Below are positions 1 to 10,254 of a stretch of 33,049 nucleotides of DNA, one piece after another (the stretch's first letter is position 1; the number at the start of each line of letters is the position of its first letter). The stretch comes from an uncultured Coriobacteriaceae bacterium (GTDB taxonomy: Bacteria; Actinomycetota; Coriobacteriia; Coriobacteriales; Coriobacteriaceae). Location: the NCBI GenBank assembly GCA_944322175.1, contig CALUOB010000009.1:1-33049 (forward strand), written 5' to 3'. The translations under genes were made by a program, and so were the position numbers. Under the pieces are notes generated by a model. The model worked only from the letters and a program-made list of their open reading frames with translations. It was not told the origin of the DNA and made no database searches.

Positions 1-1
1 G

Positions 2-253
2 GGCTTCGAGGCGGGCAAGATCGCCTTCTTGACCAACATCGCTCCCTCGCCGGGTTATACCGACGAGATCATCCGCATGTTTTTGGCCACGCATCTGACC
101 TTTGTGGGCGCCGATCCTGACGACGACGAGTTCCTGAACGTCGATCTCGTCGACGTCAACGAGCTTATCGACGCGGTTCTCGACGGCAAGATCGAGGACG
201 CCAAGACGGTGGTCGGCGCGCTGCTCTGCGACGCCATGGCGCACCGTCTGTAA
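2..253 (+). CDS. NUDIX hydrolase, ADP-ribose pyrophosphatase (C-terminal part)
   Basis: Only the last 83 codons are in the window; the frame is open from base 2 and stops at TAA 251-253. The stretch IAPSPGYTDEII followed by an acidic DPDDDEFLNV segment and a closing helix with DAKTVVGALL matches the C-terminal third of bacterial ADP-ribose pyrophosphatases. These enzymes split ADP-ribose into AMP and ribose-5-phosphate in the cytoplasm. The SPG(Y/F)TDEI motif lies just after the Nudix box in this family, so the Nudix box itself (GX5EX7REUXEEXGU) must be upstream of the window. The family assignment is by motif; the substrate is inferred. Confidence 0.8.
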   Translation, partial: GFEAGKIAFLTNIAPSPGYTDEIIRMFLATHLTFVGADPDDDEFLNVDLVDVNELIDAVLDGKIEDAKTVVGALLCDAMAHRL

Positions 254-310
254 GGGCTTTCCCGCCGAGTTTCTCGGCTGTGGCATATAGGACAAGCACC
301 GATTATGTGG

Positions 311-348
311 GGAGCGCCCGTGCGTGTTGCGCGGGCGCTCCTGTTTTG
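311..348 (+). terminator. Rho-independent terminator after the NUDIX gene
   Basis: GGAGCGCCCG (311-320) pairs perfectly with CGGGCGCTCC (332-341) across an 11-base loop, followed by TGTTTTGTAT. The hairpin ends the NUDIX transcript about 60 bases after its stop codon. A smaller GCCGAG/CTCGGC hairpin lies nearer the stop at about 265-280. Confidence 0.85.
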
Positions 349-354
349 TATACT
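327..354 (+). promoter_or_regulatory. Candidate promoter of the ABC exporter gene
   Basis: A TATACT -10 box (349-354) lies 16 bases after TTGCGC (327-332), a weak -35. It overlaps the upstream terminator stem, and the start codon is 41 bases further on. Prediction from consensus only. Confidence 0.4.
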
Positions 355-395
355 GCCGTTCGGTTACGACGCAAGCGTATACAGTGAGGACTCTT

Positions 396-2189
396 ATGAG
401 CAGCAAAAAGCAAACTATGTTCCGACGTTTTCTGGCCTACTACGGCCCGCAGAAGCACCTCTTTATCGCCGATACCCTCTGCGCCCTGGCGATTGCCGGC
501 GCCGACTTGGCGTTCCCGAGCATCCTGCGCTCGCTGACCAACGGGCTCTTCACCGAGGGCTCCGAGGCCATCATGGGCGCGCTGGGCGTTATCGCGCTCG
601 GCCTCGTGGCCATGTACGCCGTTCGTACCGCATGCAAGTACTTCGTGTCGGCGCAGGGTCACATCATGGGCGCCCGCATGGAGTCCAAGATGCGCGAGGA
701 CCTGTTCGACCAGTACGAGCGCTTCTCGTTCAGCTACTTTGACCGCGTGAGCTCGGGCGACATGATGAGCCGCGTGGTCAACGACCTTTTTGACATCTGC
801 GAGGCCGCCCACCACGTACCCGAGTGGATCATCATCTGCGGCATCGAGATCGTCGGCGCCTTCGTGATTCTCTTCACCATCTCGCCGGTGCTCGCCGCGG
901 TCATGGCGGTGGTCGCCGCGTTCTTCGTGGTGGTCATGGTGCGCCAGAACTTCCGCATGCGCGCGGTCTTCAGCGACAACCGCCGCAAGATCTCCGACGT
1001 CAACTCTCAGCTTCAGGATTCGCTCTCGGGCATGCGCGTGGTCAAGTCGTTTGCCAACGAGCGCACCGAGCGCGCCAAGTTCCGCGACTCCAACGACCGT
1101 TACCTCGACTCCAAGGTCAACCAGTACCACGCCATGGGCGCCTACCAGGCAACGAGCGCGCTCATGACCGGCACGCTGTTCACGGTCATCGTGGTTCTCG
1201 GCGGCTACCTGGTGGCCCAGGGTCAGATGAGCGCCATCGACATGGCTACGTTCGCGCTCTACATCAGCCTCTTCACCACGCCGGTCGAGACGCTCGTCAA
1301 CTCAACCGAGAACATCCAGAAGGCCATCGCGGGCTTCCGCCGCATGGACGAGGTCATGCAGACCCTTCCCGATATCGAGGACGCGCCCAACGCTCGTCCG
1401 CTCGAGGTCACGGCGGGTGCCATCGAGTACCGCGACGTGTGCTTCAGCTACGAGAACGCCGAGCTCGGCGGCCGCGGTCACGCAGGCGAGCGCCCGGTTA
1501 TCGACCATCTGTCGCTCTCCATCAAGCCCGGCGAGACCATCGCGCTCGTGGGTCCCTCGGGCGGCGGCAAGACCACGACCTGCTCGCTCCTTCCGCGCTT
1601 CTACGACGTTGACGCCGGCTCCGTGACCATCGACGGCCAGGATGTGCGCTCCGTCACGCAGGAGAGCCTGCGCCGCGCCATCGGACTCGTGCAGCAGGAC
1701 GTGTACCTCTTCGACGGCACTATCGGCGAGAACATCGCCTACGGCCGCCCCGGTGCGAACCTCTCCGAGATCGAGGAAGCCGCCCGCCGCGCCAATATCC
1801 ACGACTTTATCGTGAGCCTGCCCGACGGGTACGACACGGTGGTCGGTGAGCGCGGCAGCCGTCTTTCGGGTGGTCAGAAGCAGCGCGTGGCCATTGCGCG
1901 CGTCTTCTTGAAGAACCCCAAGATCCTCATCCTCGACGAGGCAACCTCGGCGCTCGACAACGAGAGCGAAGAGGCCGTGCAGGCGTCGCTCGAGGAGCTC
2001 GCGCGCGACCGCACCACGCTCGTCATCGCGCATCGCCTCTCGACCATCAAGAACGCCGACGAGATCGCCACGGTTGAGGAGGGCCACGTCGTCGAGCGCG
2101 GCACGCACGAGGAGCTTCTCGCTCGCGGCGGCACCTACGCGCGCTATTACCGCATGCAGTTCGAGGGCAAGCGCGCCCACGAGCTGTAG
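396..2189 (+). CDS. ABC transporter, fused permease and ATP-binding domains (exporter type)
   Basis: A 597-residue half-transporter of the exporter (MsbA/LmrA-like) class. The N-terminal ~330 residues form a six-helix transmembrane domain. The C-terminal nucleotide-binding domain shows Walker A GPSGGGKT (from residue 386), signature LSGGQ (490-494), Walker B ILILDE ending at D514/E515, and the switch histidine in AHRLS (H546). Two subunits would dimerise in the membrane and use ATP to extrude a lipid, drug or peptide; the substrate cannot be read from the sequence. The start at 396 is chosen because GTGAGGA lies just upstream, whereas the longer frame from 324 has no ribosome site and would overlap the promoter. 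No adjacent partner half-transporter is present, so a homodimer is likely. Confidence 0.93.
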   Translation: MSSKKQTMFRRFLAYYGPQKHLFIADTLCALAIAGADLAFPSILRSLTNGLFTEGSEAIMGALGVIALGLVAMYAVRTACKYFVSAQGHIMGARMESKMREDLFDQYERFSFSYFDRVSSGDMMSRVVNDLFDICEAAHHVPEWIIICGIEIVGAFVILFTISPVLAAVMAVVAAFFVVVMVRQNFRMRAVFSDNRRKISDVNSQLQDSLSGMRVVKSFANERTERAKFRDSNDRYLDSKVNQYHAMGAYQATSALMTGTLFTVIVVLGGYLVAQGQMSAIDMATFALYISLFTTPVETLVNSTENIQKAIAGFRRMDEVMQTLPDIEDAPNARPLEVTAGAIEYRDVCFSYENAELGGRGHAGERPVIDHLSLSIKPGETIALVGPSGGGKTTTCSLLPRFYDVDAGSVTIDGQDVRSVTQESLRRAIGLVQQDVYLFDGTIGENIAYGRPGANLSEIEEAARRANIHDFIVSLPDGYDTVVGERGSRLSGGQKQRVAIARVFLKNPKILILDEATSALDNESEEAVQASLEELARDRTTLVIAHRLSTIKNADEIATVEEGHVVERGTHEELLARGGTYARYYRMQFEGKRAHEL

Positions 2190-2210
2190 ACACTTGCAAG
2201 CAGTACGCAA

Positions 2211-2254
2211 GAAGGGCGTCGCCTCGCTTTGCGCGGGCGGCGCCCTTCTCTTTG
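2211..2254 (+). terminator. Rho-independent terminator after the ABC exporter
   Basis: GAAGGGCGTCGCC (2211-2223) pairs with GGCGGCGCCCTTC (2236-2248) with one mismatch, followed by TCTTTG. It starts 21 bases after the stop codon. Confidence 0.85.
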
Positions 2255-2261
2255 CCCCGGA

Positions 2262-2365
2262 GTTCTACGCATCCGCTAACGCTTTACGCATTTGCTAACG
2301 CCTGGGAGCCGATTTGGCCCGATAAGCGTTAGTGCCTGCGTAAAGCGTTAACATCTGCGTAGAAC
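2262..2365. repeat. Palindromic four-copy element, TACGCA-N5-TAACGC
   Basis: Two direct copies of TACGCA-N5-TAACGC (2267-2301) are followed, after a 24-base spacer, by two inverted copies (2326-2360). Together with flanking GTTC/GAAC they form 40-base arms that match at 32 of 40 positions. The hexamers and linking bases are constant; the mismatches fall inside the 5-base spacers, which differ in all four copies (TCCGC, TTTGC, GATGT, GGCAC on the motif strand). It lies between the exporter terminator and the next promoter. It may be a cluster of protein-binding sites or a dispersed intergenic repeat. Confidence 0.75.
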
Positions 2366-2474
2366 GCGGCTGCTCGGACGCGATGCGGCTTGCGAAGCGC
2401 GCGTCGGCGCCCATGCACTTTTGCCGTTATGCGAACTTTAAGCTCCGACCCACGTATTCTGCATCCCTGCCGCG

Positions 2475-2480
2475 TATAAT
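2475..2480 (+). promoter_or_regulatory. Candidate -10 box for the membrane-protein gene
   Basis: A perfect TATAAT hexamer lies about 58 bases before the chosen start. No good -35 is seen at the right spacing. Transcription from here would begin near 2486, which argues against the more upstream TTG start at 2490. Confidence 0.45.
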
Positions 2481-2537
2481 CTCAGGCTGTTGCATGCGAG
2501 AAGGGCCCCGAGTCGGATGTTGGGCTCAAAGGGGCAA

Positions 2538-3446
2538 ATGGGTTTGCGTATGGGTAAAAAACAACAACTGACGCCTGAGCAGGTCACCGAGATCTTTGCC
2601 TCGCTCGATTCCTCGGGCGTTCTTGACCCGAGTGACGCCGCGCGCGCCCTTTCGGGCAAGTCCAAGCGCCGGCCCAAGCGCGCTGCCCGCGTGGTCGACC
2701 CGCTGTCTGAAGAGGACCCGTCGGGCTCTGACGTAAGCGGCCGCATCACCAAGTTCTCCGTGGCGTTTTTGATCATCGTGCTCGGGGTCGTGGTGGGGCT
2801 GCAGTTTGGCTACGGCATCCTGCGCCGCGTAAACACCACCCGCCTGTCCGAGGAGGTTACGTTCCGCTCGGTGTACAACGCGCTGTCGGGCGGCGTGGAA
2901 TGGGGCTCGGGCTACACGGAGTTCCCTTCTGACTTCACGATCAACCGTGCGAGTGAGCGCGCCGGCGAGGTCGAGGTCACTGTCGTGGACACCTCGGCGA
3001 GCGGCGAGCTCGAGCTCTTGTCGTCTTCGCAGATCCAAGCCACGGCGCTTGCCACCAACGCGTTTCTGAACGAGAAGATCAACCGCGTGGTCTACAACGT
3101 CTCGGTCGTAACCGGCAAAGACGGCAGCTTCCAGAACAGTTCGTTCTTTGGGTTTGCCGAGCCCGAGGGTATCGTGACGCCCAAGTTTACCTTTACCTGG
3201 ACCAAGCACCAGGCGAGCGGCCCCAACGGCATCGACTGGGAGTGCCGCATCACGGCGGCCGACGCCGAGGTGGCCTCGCGCATCGAGGAGCAGATCAACT
3301 CCATGCCGCTCGGCATCGGCGACGTCGAGGTCGACCCCGACGCCTACCTGTCGCAGGAGGAGCTCCAGGGCGTCGGGCGCTATCAGCCGCGCGTGGGCAA
3401 AAACGCCCCTAAGGACGACGCGCAAGACGCTGACAGCGCGGAGTAG
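2538..3446 (+). CDS. Hypothetical single-pass membrane protein
   Basis: I do not recognise the family. The 302-residue product has a charged, cytoplasm-like N-terminus with an Arg/Lys-rich patch (residues 41-51), one strong transmembrane helix at about 73-95 (VAFLIIVLGVVVGLQFGYGI), and a soluble ~205-residue C-terminal region rich in beta-type sequence, probably outside the membrane. That orientation fits the positive-inside rule. The start is uncertain: ATG 2538 has AAAGGGG close upstream, ATG 2550 would drop only four residues, and TTG 2490 would sit too close to the predicted transcription start. It stands alone, with its own promoter and terminator. The tail ends in an Asp/Ala-rich stretch. 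Confidence 0.75.
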   Translation: MGLRMGKKQQLTPEQVTEIFASLDSSGVLDPSDAARALSGKSKRRPKRAARVVDPLSEEDPSGSDVSGRITKFSVAFLIIVLGVVVGLQFGYGILRRVNTTRLSEEVTFRSVYNALSGGVEWGSGYTEFPSDFTINRASERAGEVEVTVVDTSASGELELLSSSQIQATALATNAFLNEKINRVVYNVSVVTGKDGSFQNSSFFGFAEPEGIVTPKFTFTWTKHQASGPNGIDWECRITAADAEVASRIEEQINSMPLGIGDVEVDPDAYLSQEELQGVGRYQPRVGKNAPKDDAQDADSAE

Positions 3447-3473
3447 CGCCGCGCCTCCCCATAGCAAACGCAG

Positions 3474-3509
3474 CGAGCCCCCTCGGCCAGCGCCGAAGGG
3501 GCTCGTTTT
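3474..3509. terminator. Terminator between convergent genes
   Basis: CGAGCCCCCTCGGC (3474-3487) pairs with GCCGAAGGGGCTCG (3492-3505) with one mismatch, followed on the plus strand by TTTTG. The sequence GCAAAACG flanks it on the other strand, so it may serve both the membrane-protein gene and the convergent pyridoxamine kinase gene. Confidence 0.85.
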
Positions 3510-3536
3510 GCAATCAGGTGCGGTACCTGAGGGCTT

Positions 3537-4418
3537 TTATGCCTCGAGCAGCTGGGCGATGCGACCCAGAAGCGGCTCGAAGCTCACGCCGCGCGCTTCG
3601 AACTCAGGCTGCTTGGAGCTCACGATCATGGCGTCGTGCACAAAGTCGCCGGCAAAGCGCACGGCTTCCTCAACGGTGCGGCCGGCCATAACGGCAGCAA
3701 GGAGGCACGAGCAGTACAGATCGCCGGTGCCGTGGAGCATGTAGGGCAGCAGCTCGTTGTTGACCTCGAAGAACTCGCCGTCGTGCGTGCCTACGAAATT
3801 GCGGATGAGGCCGTCGCCGCGCTGGATGCCCTTGAGCACCACGGTACGCGTGCCCTTGGCGAGAAGCGCGTCCACCAAGCGGTGCGCCTCGTCGTCGGAG
3901 ATGTTCTCGCCCGCCCAAGCGTCGCCGATGGGCTCGCCGAGGATAATGGCGGCCTCGGTGAGGTTGGGCGTGAGAATGTCGGCACCTTCGGCGAGCTCGG
4001 CCATGGCCTGGCAGAGCTCAGGGGTGTAGGTGGGGTACACGGCGCCGTGGTCGGCCATGACGGGGTCCACCACGCGCAGGGCCTTGGGGTAGGCGGCGTA
4101 GAGGTCGCGGATGCGGTCGACCTGCTCGGGCGCGCCGAGGAAGCCGGAGTACACAGCGTCGATCTCAACGCCGATATTGGCCCAGGCTGCCAGGTAGTCG
4201 GAGAGGATCTCGGTGGTGTCGTGCATGTACCAGCCGGGGAAGGCCGTGTGGCTCGAGAAGATGCCCGTGGGGACCGGGCAGACGTCGCAGCCGGCGGCGG
4301 AGAGCACCGGAATGGCTACGCCGAGAGAGCACTTGCCGTAGCCGCACAGGTCGTGAACGGCGGCGACGCGGGGAATATAGGCGCCTTGTCGTGTGTAAAG
4401 GGCGGTGTTGGTGGTCAT
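3537..4418 (-). CDS. pdxY: Pyridoxamine/pyridoxal kinase, PfkB superfamily
   Basis: The enzyme phosphorylates B6 vitamers (pyridoxal, pyridoxamine) at the 5' hydroxyl with ATP, salvaging them toward pyridoxal phosphate. The 293-residue length is usual for the PdxK/PdxY group. Landmarks are VHDLCGYGKCS near the N-terminus (21-31), VVDPVMADHG (117-125), TPNLTEA (150-156), and the HGTGDLYCSC anion-hole and catalytic-base motif with D233 as the probable base. ATG at 4418 is preceded by AAGAAGGA at good spacing; longer readings lack a ribosome site. It is a single gene. Vitamer preference cannot be settled from sequence, so the pdxY symbol is by general resemblance. A 16-base palindrome lies about 55 bases upstream. 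Confidence 0.88.
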   Translation of the reverse strand: MTTNTALYTRQGAYIPRVAAVHDLCGYGKCSLGVAIPVLSAAGCDVCPVPTGIFSSHTAFPGWYMHDTTEILSDYLAAWANIGVEIDAVYSGFLGAPEQVDRIRDLYAAYPKALRVVDPVMADHGAVYPTYTPELCQAMAELAEGADILTPNLTEAAIILGEPIGDAWAGENISDDEAHRLVDALLAKGTRTVVLKGIQRGDGLIRNFVGTHDGEFFEVNNELLPYMLHGTGDLYCSCLLAAVMAGRTVEEAVRFAGDFVHDAMIVSSKQPEFEARGVSFEPLLGRIAQLLEA

Positions 4419-4763
4419 GGTTCCTTCTTTCTTCGCGGACTTATGGACCAACGAACTCGAACCACCATAGTGCTTGCGCGCGCAAGCCGCACGCACAATT
4501 TGCCGGATGTGCGAATGCACACAGAGGCGTAACACCGCCGTTACATGCGCCGCGCCGCCGCTGGCCGGTGTCTCTTCTCGCCATGAGCTGCAAGACGGAG
4601 CTTGGGGCGCGCAAGAGGTGCTCGCGCTGCCAGACGACGCGTGACGGCGCGATGTTTTGGCGCTTGTCACAAGCAATTAACGCGCCGCGCGCAGCTCGCG
4701 CGCTATAATCTACGGAGTTATGCCTTTAAACCGGTACCGAGAGACCGAGAAGGAGCGTGAAAG
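4419..4763. other. Divergent intergenic region between pdxY and carA
   Basis: This 345-base stretch holds no credible gene. It contains the carA -10 box (4702-4707) and three short inverted repeats: a perfect 16-base palindrome GCTTGCGCGCGCAAGC (4472-4487), TGTGC-GAAT-GCACA (4508-4521), and GTAAC/GTTAC arms at 4529-4544. The first lies next to the pdxY side and could be an operator. No pyrimidine attenuator or PyrR-type leader was recognised upstream of carA. Confidence 0.5.
4702..4707 (+). promoter_or_regulatory. Candidate carAB -10 box
   Basis: A perfect TATAAT lies 57 bases before the carA start. The expected -35 position is GC-rich and does not match consensus, so an activator or extended contacts may be needed. 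Consensus-based prediction only. Confidence 0.5.
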
Positions 4764-6150
4764 ATGCAGCATTCTGCAGTAGCGCAGCCTATGGCTTCGA
4801 AAAACGAGATGCCTTTGGCCGAGCGCATCCTTTCCCAAACATCTAAATCAGCCCAGCGGCCCTGTATGCTCGTTTTGGCAGACGGGGCCGTTTTTTACGG
4901 ACGCGCCTGCGGCGCGCGTGGCGAGGCGGTGGGCGAGATCTGCTTCAACACCTCGCTCGAGGGCTACCTTGAGGTGCTGACCGACCCCTCGTACGCCGGC
5001 CAGATCATCACCATGACGTATCCGCAGATCGGCAACTACGGCGTTAACCTCGAGGACGTGCAGTCGGGTACGCCCGCCCTGCGCGGTATGGTCGTGCACG
5101 ACATGTGCCGCACACCGAGCAACTGGCGCTCCGACATGAGCCTGCCGGAGTTTCTCGAGAGCCGCGGCATCGTGGCCATCGAGGGCATCGACACCCGCGC
5201 CCTTACGCGCCACATTCGCGACTACGGCGCCCAGCAGGCCATCATCTCCACGGAGGACCTCGACATCGCCTCGCTCAAGGCCAAAGTCGACGCGGCGCCC
5301 TCTATCGTGGGCGTCAACCTCGCCCGCACGGTGAGCTGCCCGGTTGAGCACTCCTTCGGCACGTGCGACCTGCCGCAGAGCCAGGCGTTTGCGGTGGCCG
5401 ACCCCGCCGAGGGGCGCTTCCGCGTTGTGGCCTACGACTGCGGCGTCAAGCACTCCATCCTGCAGGGACTCGTGCGCGCTGGCTGCGAGCTCACCGTGGT
5501 TCCGTGGGACACGCCTGCCGAGAAGGTGCTCGCCAAGAACCCCGACGGCGTGTTTCTCTCCAACGGCCCGGGTGACCCCGACGCCGTTGAGGAGACCTAC
5601 GCGCAGGTGCGCGAGCTTATCGGCAAGGTGCCGATCTTTGGCATCTGCCTCGGTCACCAGATGGTGAGCCTCGCTTGCGGCGGTCAGATGGAGAAGCTCA
5701 AGTTCGGTCACCGCGGCGGCAACCAGCCCGTCATGAACCTCGTTTCGGGACGTGTGGAGATCACGGCGCAGAACCACGGCTTCGGCCTCGTGTTCCCGAG
5801 CCTGGGCGCGCTTGTGCCCGAGGAGTCGGGCGGCGTTGCCGAGCACCCGGCCGACGGCGACCTGCGCTTCTGGAGCGAGCGCCACATTGCCCCCGTGGTC
5901 ATGAACGAGCGCTTCGGCCGCATTCGCCTCACGCACGTCAATCTCAACGACGGCACCTGCGAGGGCATTCAGCTGCTTGACCAGCCGTGCTTCTGCGTGC
6001 AGTACCACCCTGAGGCCTCGCCCGGACCCACCGACGCGCACTACCTGTTCACGGCGTTCACGCGGCTCATGGCCGGTGATTCCGACTACCTGAACATCGA
6101 TATCTCGAAGGACCGCCTTGCCGGCTGGAAGTTCGGAGGAGAGGTCACCA

Positions 6151-6158
<8 letters not shown>
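4764..6158 (+). CDS. carA: Carbamoyl-phosphate synthase small (glutaminase) subunit
   Basis: CarA hydrolyses glutamine and passes ammonia to CarB for carbamoyl phosphate synthesis, feeding pyrimidine and arginine pathways. The N-terminal CPSase small-chain domain ([21 protein letters not shown]) is followed by a class I glutamine amidotransferase domain with nucleophile C295 in FGICLGHQM and H415/E417 in YHPEASPG. At 464 residues it is about 80 longer than E. coli CarA: roughly 30 extra N-terminal residues, an extra segment at 341-387 between QNHGF and [11 protein letters not shown], and a C-terminal tail. The ATG at 4764 follows AAGGAGCGTG. A later start within the N-terminal extension cannot be excluded. 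It overlaps carB by 8 bases (ATGCCTAA), implying coupled translation. Confidence 0.97.
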
Positions 6159-9408
<3,250 letters not shown>

Positions 9409-9540
9409 AGTTCGACGCTGCGGCCGCGGCTGGCGGGCGTCTCGGGCTTCACTCGTCGGGCATGACCACGAGGTCTATGCCCTCCTCGTTCGGCCCGATC
9501 CGCCTCGCCACACACGCCCTCGCTTTCGCGCAGGTAACTT
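9409..9540. other. Region just after carB, no gene seen
   Basis: Nothing resembling a gene or a T-tailed terminator was found directly after the carB stop. Reading frames crossing this stretch have no ribosome sites or recognisable domains and continue into the downstream repeats, so I treat them as chance high-GC frames. carB termination may rely on the hairpins at 9551-9630 or on Rho. Confidence 0.5.
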
Positions 9541-9651
9541 GCACCGCATTGGCCAGCCCCTTTTGGGGCTGGCCTCGCTGTGCTTGTGGTCAACCTGCGT
9601 CGCACTGGCCCGCCCACCTCTGGGCGGGCCTTGCTGTGCTATGGGCGACCT
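9541..9651. repeat. Tandem 56/55-base repeat, each unit with a perfect 10-bp hairpin
   Basis: Unit 1 (9541-9596) and unit 2 (9597-9651) align throughout. Each holds a perfect 10-bp stem with a 4-base loop: GGCCAGCCCC/GGGGCTGGCC (9551-9574) and GGCCCGCCCA/TGGGCGGGCC (9607-9630). Stem differences between the units are compensated on the opposite arm, while the loops are free (TTTT versus CCTC). The shared flank after each stem is GCTGTGCT, with ACCTGCG further on. There is no T-tract, so these are not classical terminators. Confidence 0.8.
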
Positions 9652-9749
9652 GCGGGGGCGGGTTTCTCGTTCGGGCTAACCTGCTCTGCCGGCCGCGCAC
9701 TCGCTTTTTTGGACGTCCTGGCTGGCGGTCTGACTATCGACGACGATTG

Positions 9750-9840
9750 TTCATGAACTTTCGTCTACGAAAGTCGGGAAGCCCCAGGATCGGGCCTGGT
9801 GAGGGTGCGAAAGTTCATGAACTTTCGCGATCGAAAGTCG
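9750..9840. repeat. Repeated TTCATGAACTTTCG-N4-CGAAAGTCGG units with a 22-base palindrome
   Basis: The unit TTCATGAACTTTCG-N4-CGAAAGTCGG occurs at 9750-9777 (N4 = TCTA) and 9813-9840 (N4 = CGAT), 63 bases apart. Each can fold an ACTTTCG/CGAAAGT hairpin around the N4 loop. In the second copy a perfect 22-base palindrome at 9807-9828, centred on TTCATGAA, competes with that hairpin. Confidence 0.8.
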
Positions 9841-9874
9841 GCTCCTCTTCCCTCGGTGAGGCGCGGGCGGGGAT

Positions 9875-9992
9875 CTTCTGCAAACCGAAGCCGGGTTGCA
9901 CTTGAAAAGCGAAGCCGGTTTGCAGAAGGACCTGCGGATACGTCAAACCCGGCGCCGCTTTTCAGCGACAACCCGAACACGGTTTGCAGAAG
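9875..9992. repeat. Three copies of CTTCTGCAAACCG, one direct and two inverted
   Basis: CTTCTGCAAACCG at 9875-9887 faces perfect inverted copies at 9916-9928 and 9980-9992. The first pair makes a 13-bp stem around a 28-base loop that contains GAAGCCGGGTTGCA, itself echoed by GAAGCCGGTTTGCA. A 9-base inverted pair (TGAAAAGCG 9903-9911, CGCTTTTCA 9956-9964) is nested among them. Confidence 0.75.
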
Positions 9993-10120
9993 GGCCGGGC
10001 GCGTGGTCGCAGGACGGATCCGCACGGGGCCGATGTTGGGATATGGTGCCAGCGCGCATGCGCGGCGTTTCCGCCCGGAGGTCACGCGCCCGGCCCGGCG
10101 GGATCGGGCCTCACATACGA

Positions 10121-10245
10121 CCGACGCCACGGTTCCGACAAAATGAGGAGTCAAAGTGTCGGAAACGTGGCGTTGGTGGTTGCGGAGTGTCGGATACACG
10201 ACACGCGTGATCGGGATTTCTCGGTGTTACCGGGAATGTTCCCGG
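10121..10245. repeat. Chain of three inverted repeats upstream of the nitroreductase stop
   Basis: A 20-base stem (10121-10140 with 10157-10176, 18 of 20 identical plus one possible G-U pair) encloses a 16-base loop. It is followed by GTGTCG/CGACAC (10187-10204) and by CCGGGAA-TG-TTCCCGG (10230-10245). The last lies 10 bases beyond the minus-strand nitroreductase stop and could help end that transcript, although it has no T-tract. Confidence 0.7.
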
Positions 10246-10254
10246 GAGCGGGAA

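Noticed and set aside
9551-9630. The paired hairpins taken as ordinary Rho-independent terminators of carB
   Set aside because: They begin about 140 bases after the stop and neither is followed by a T-tract.
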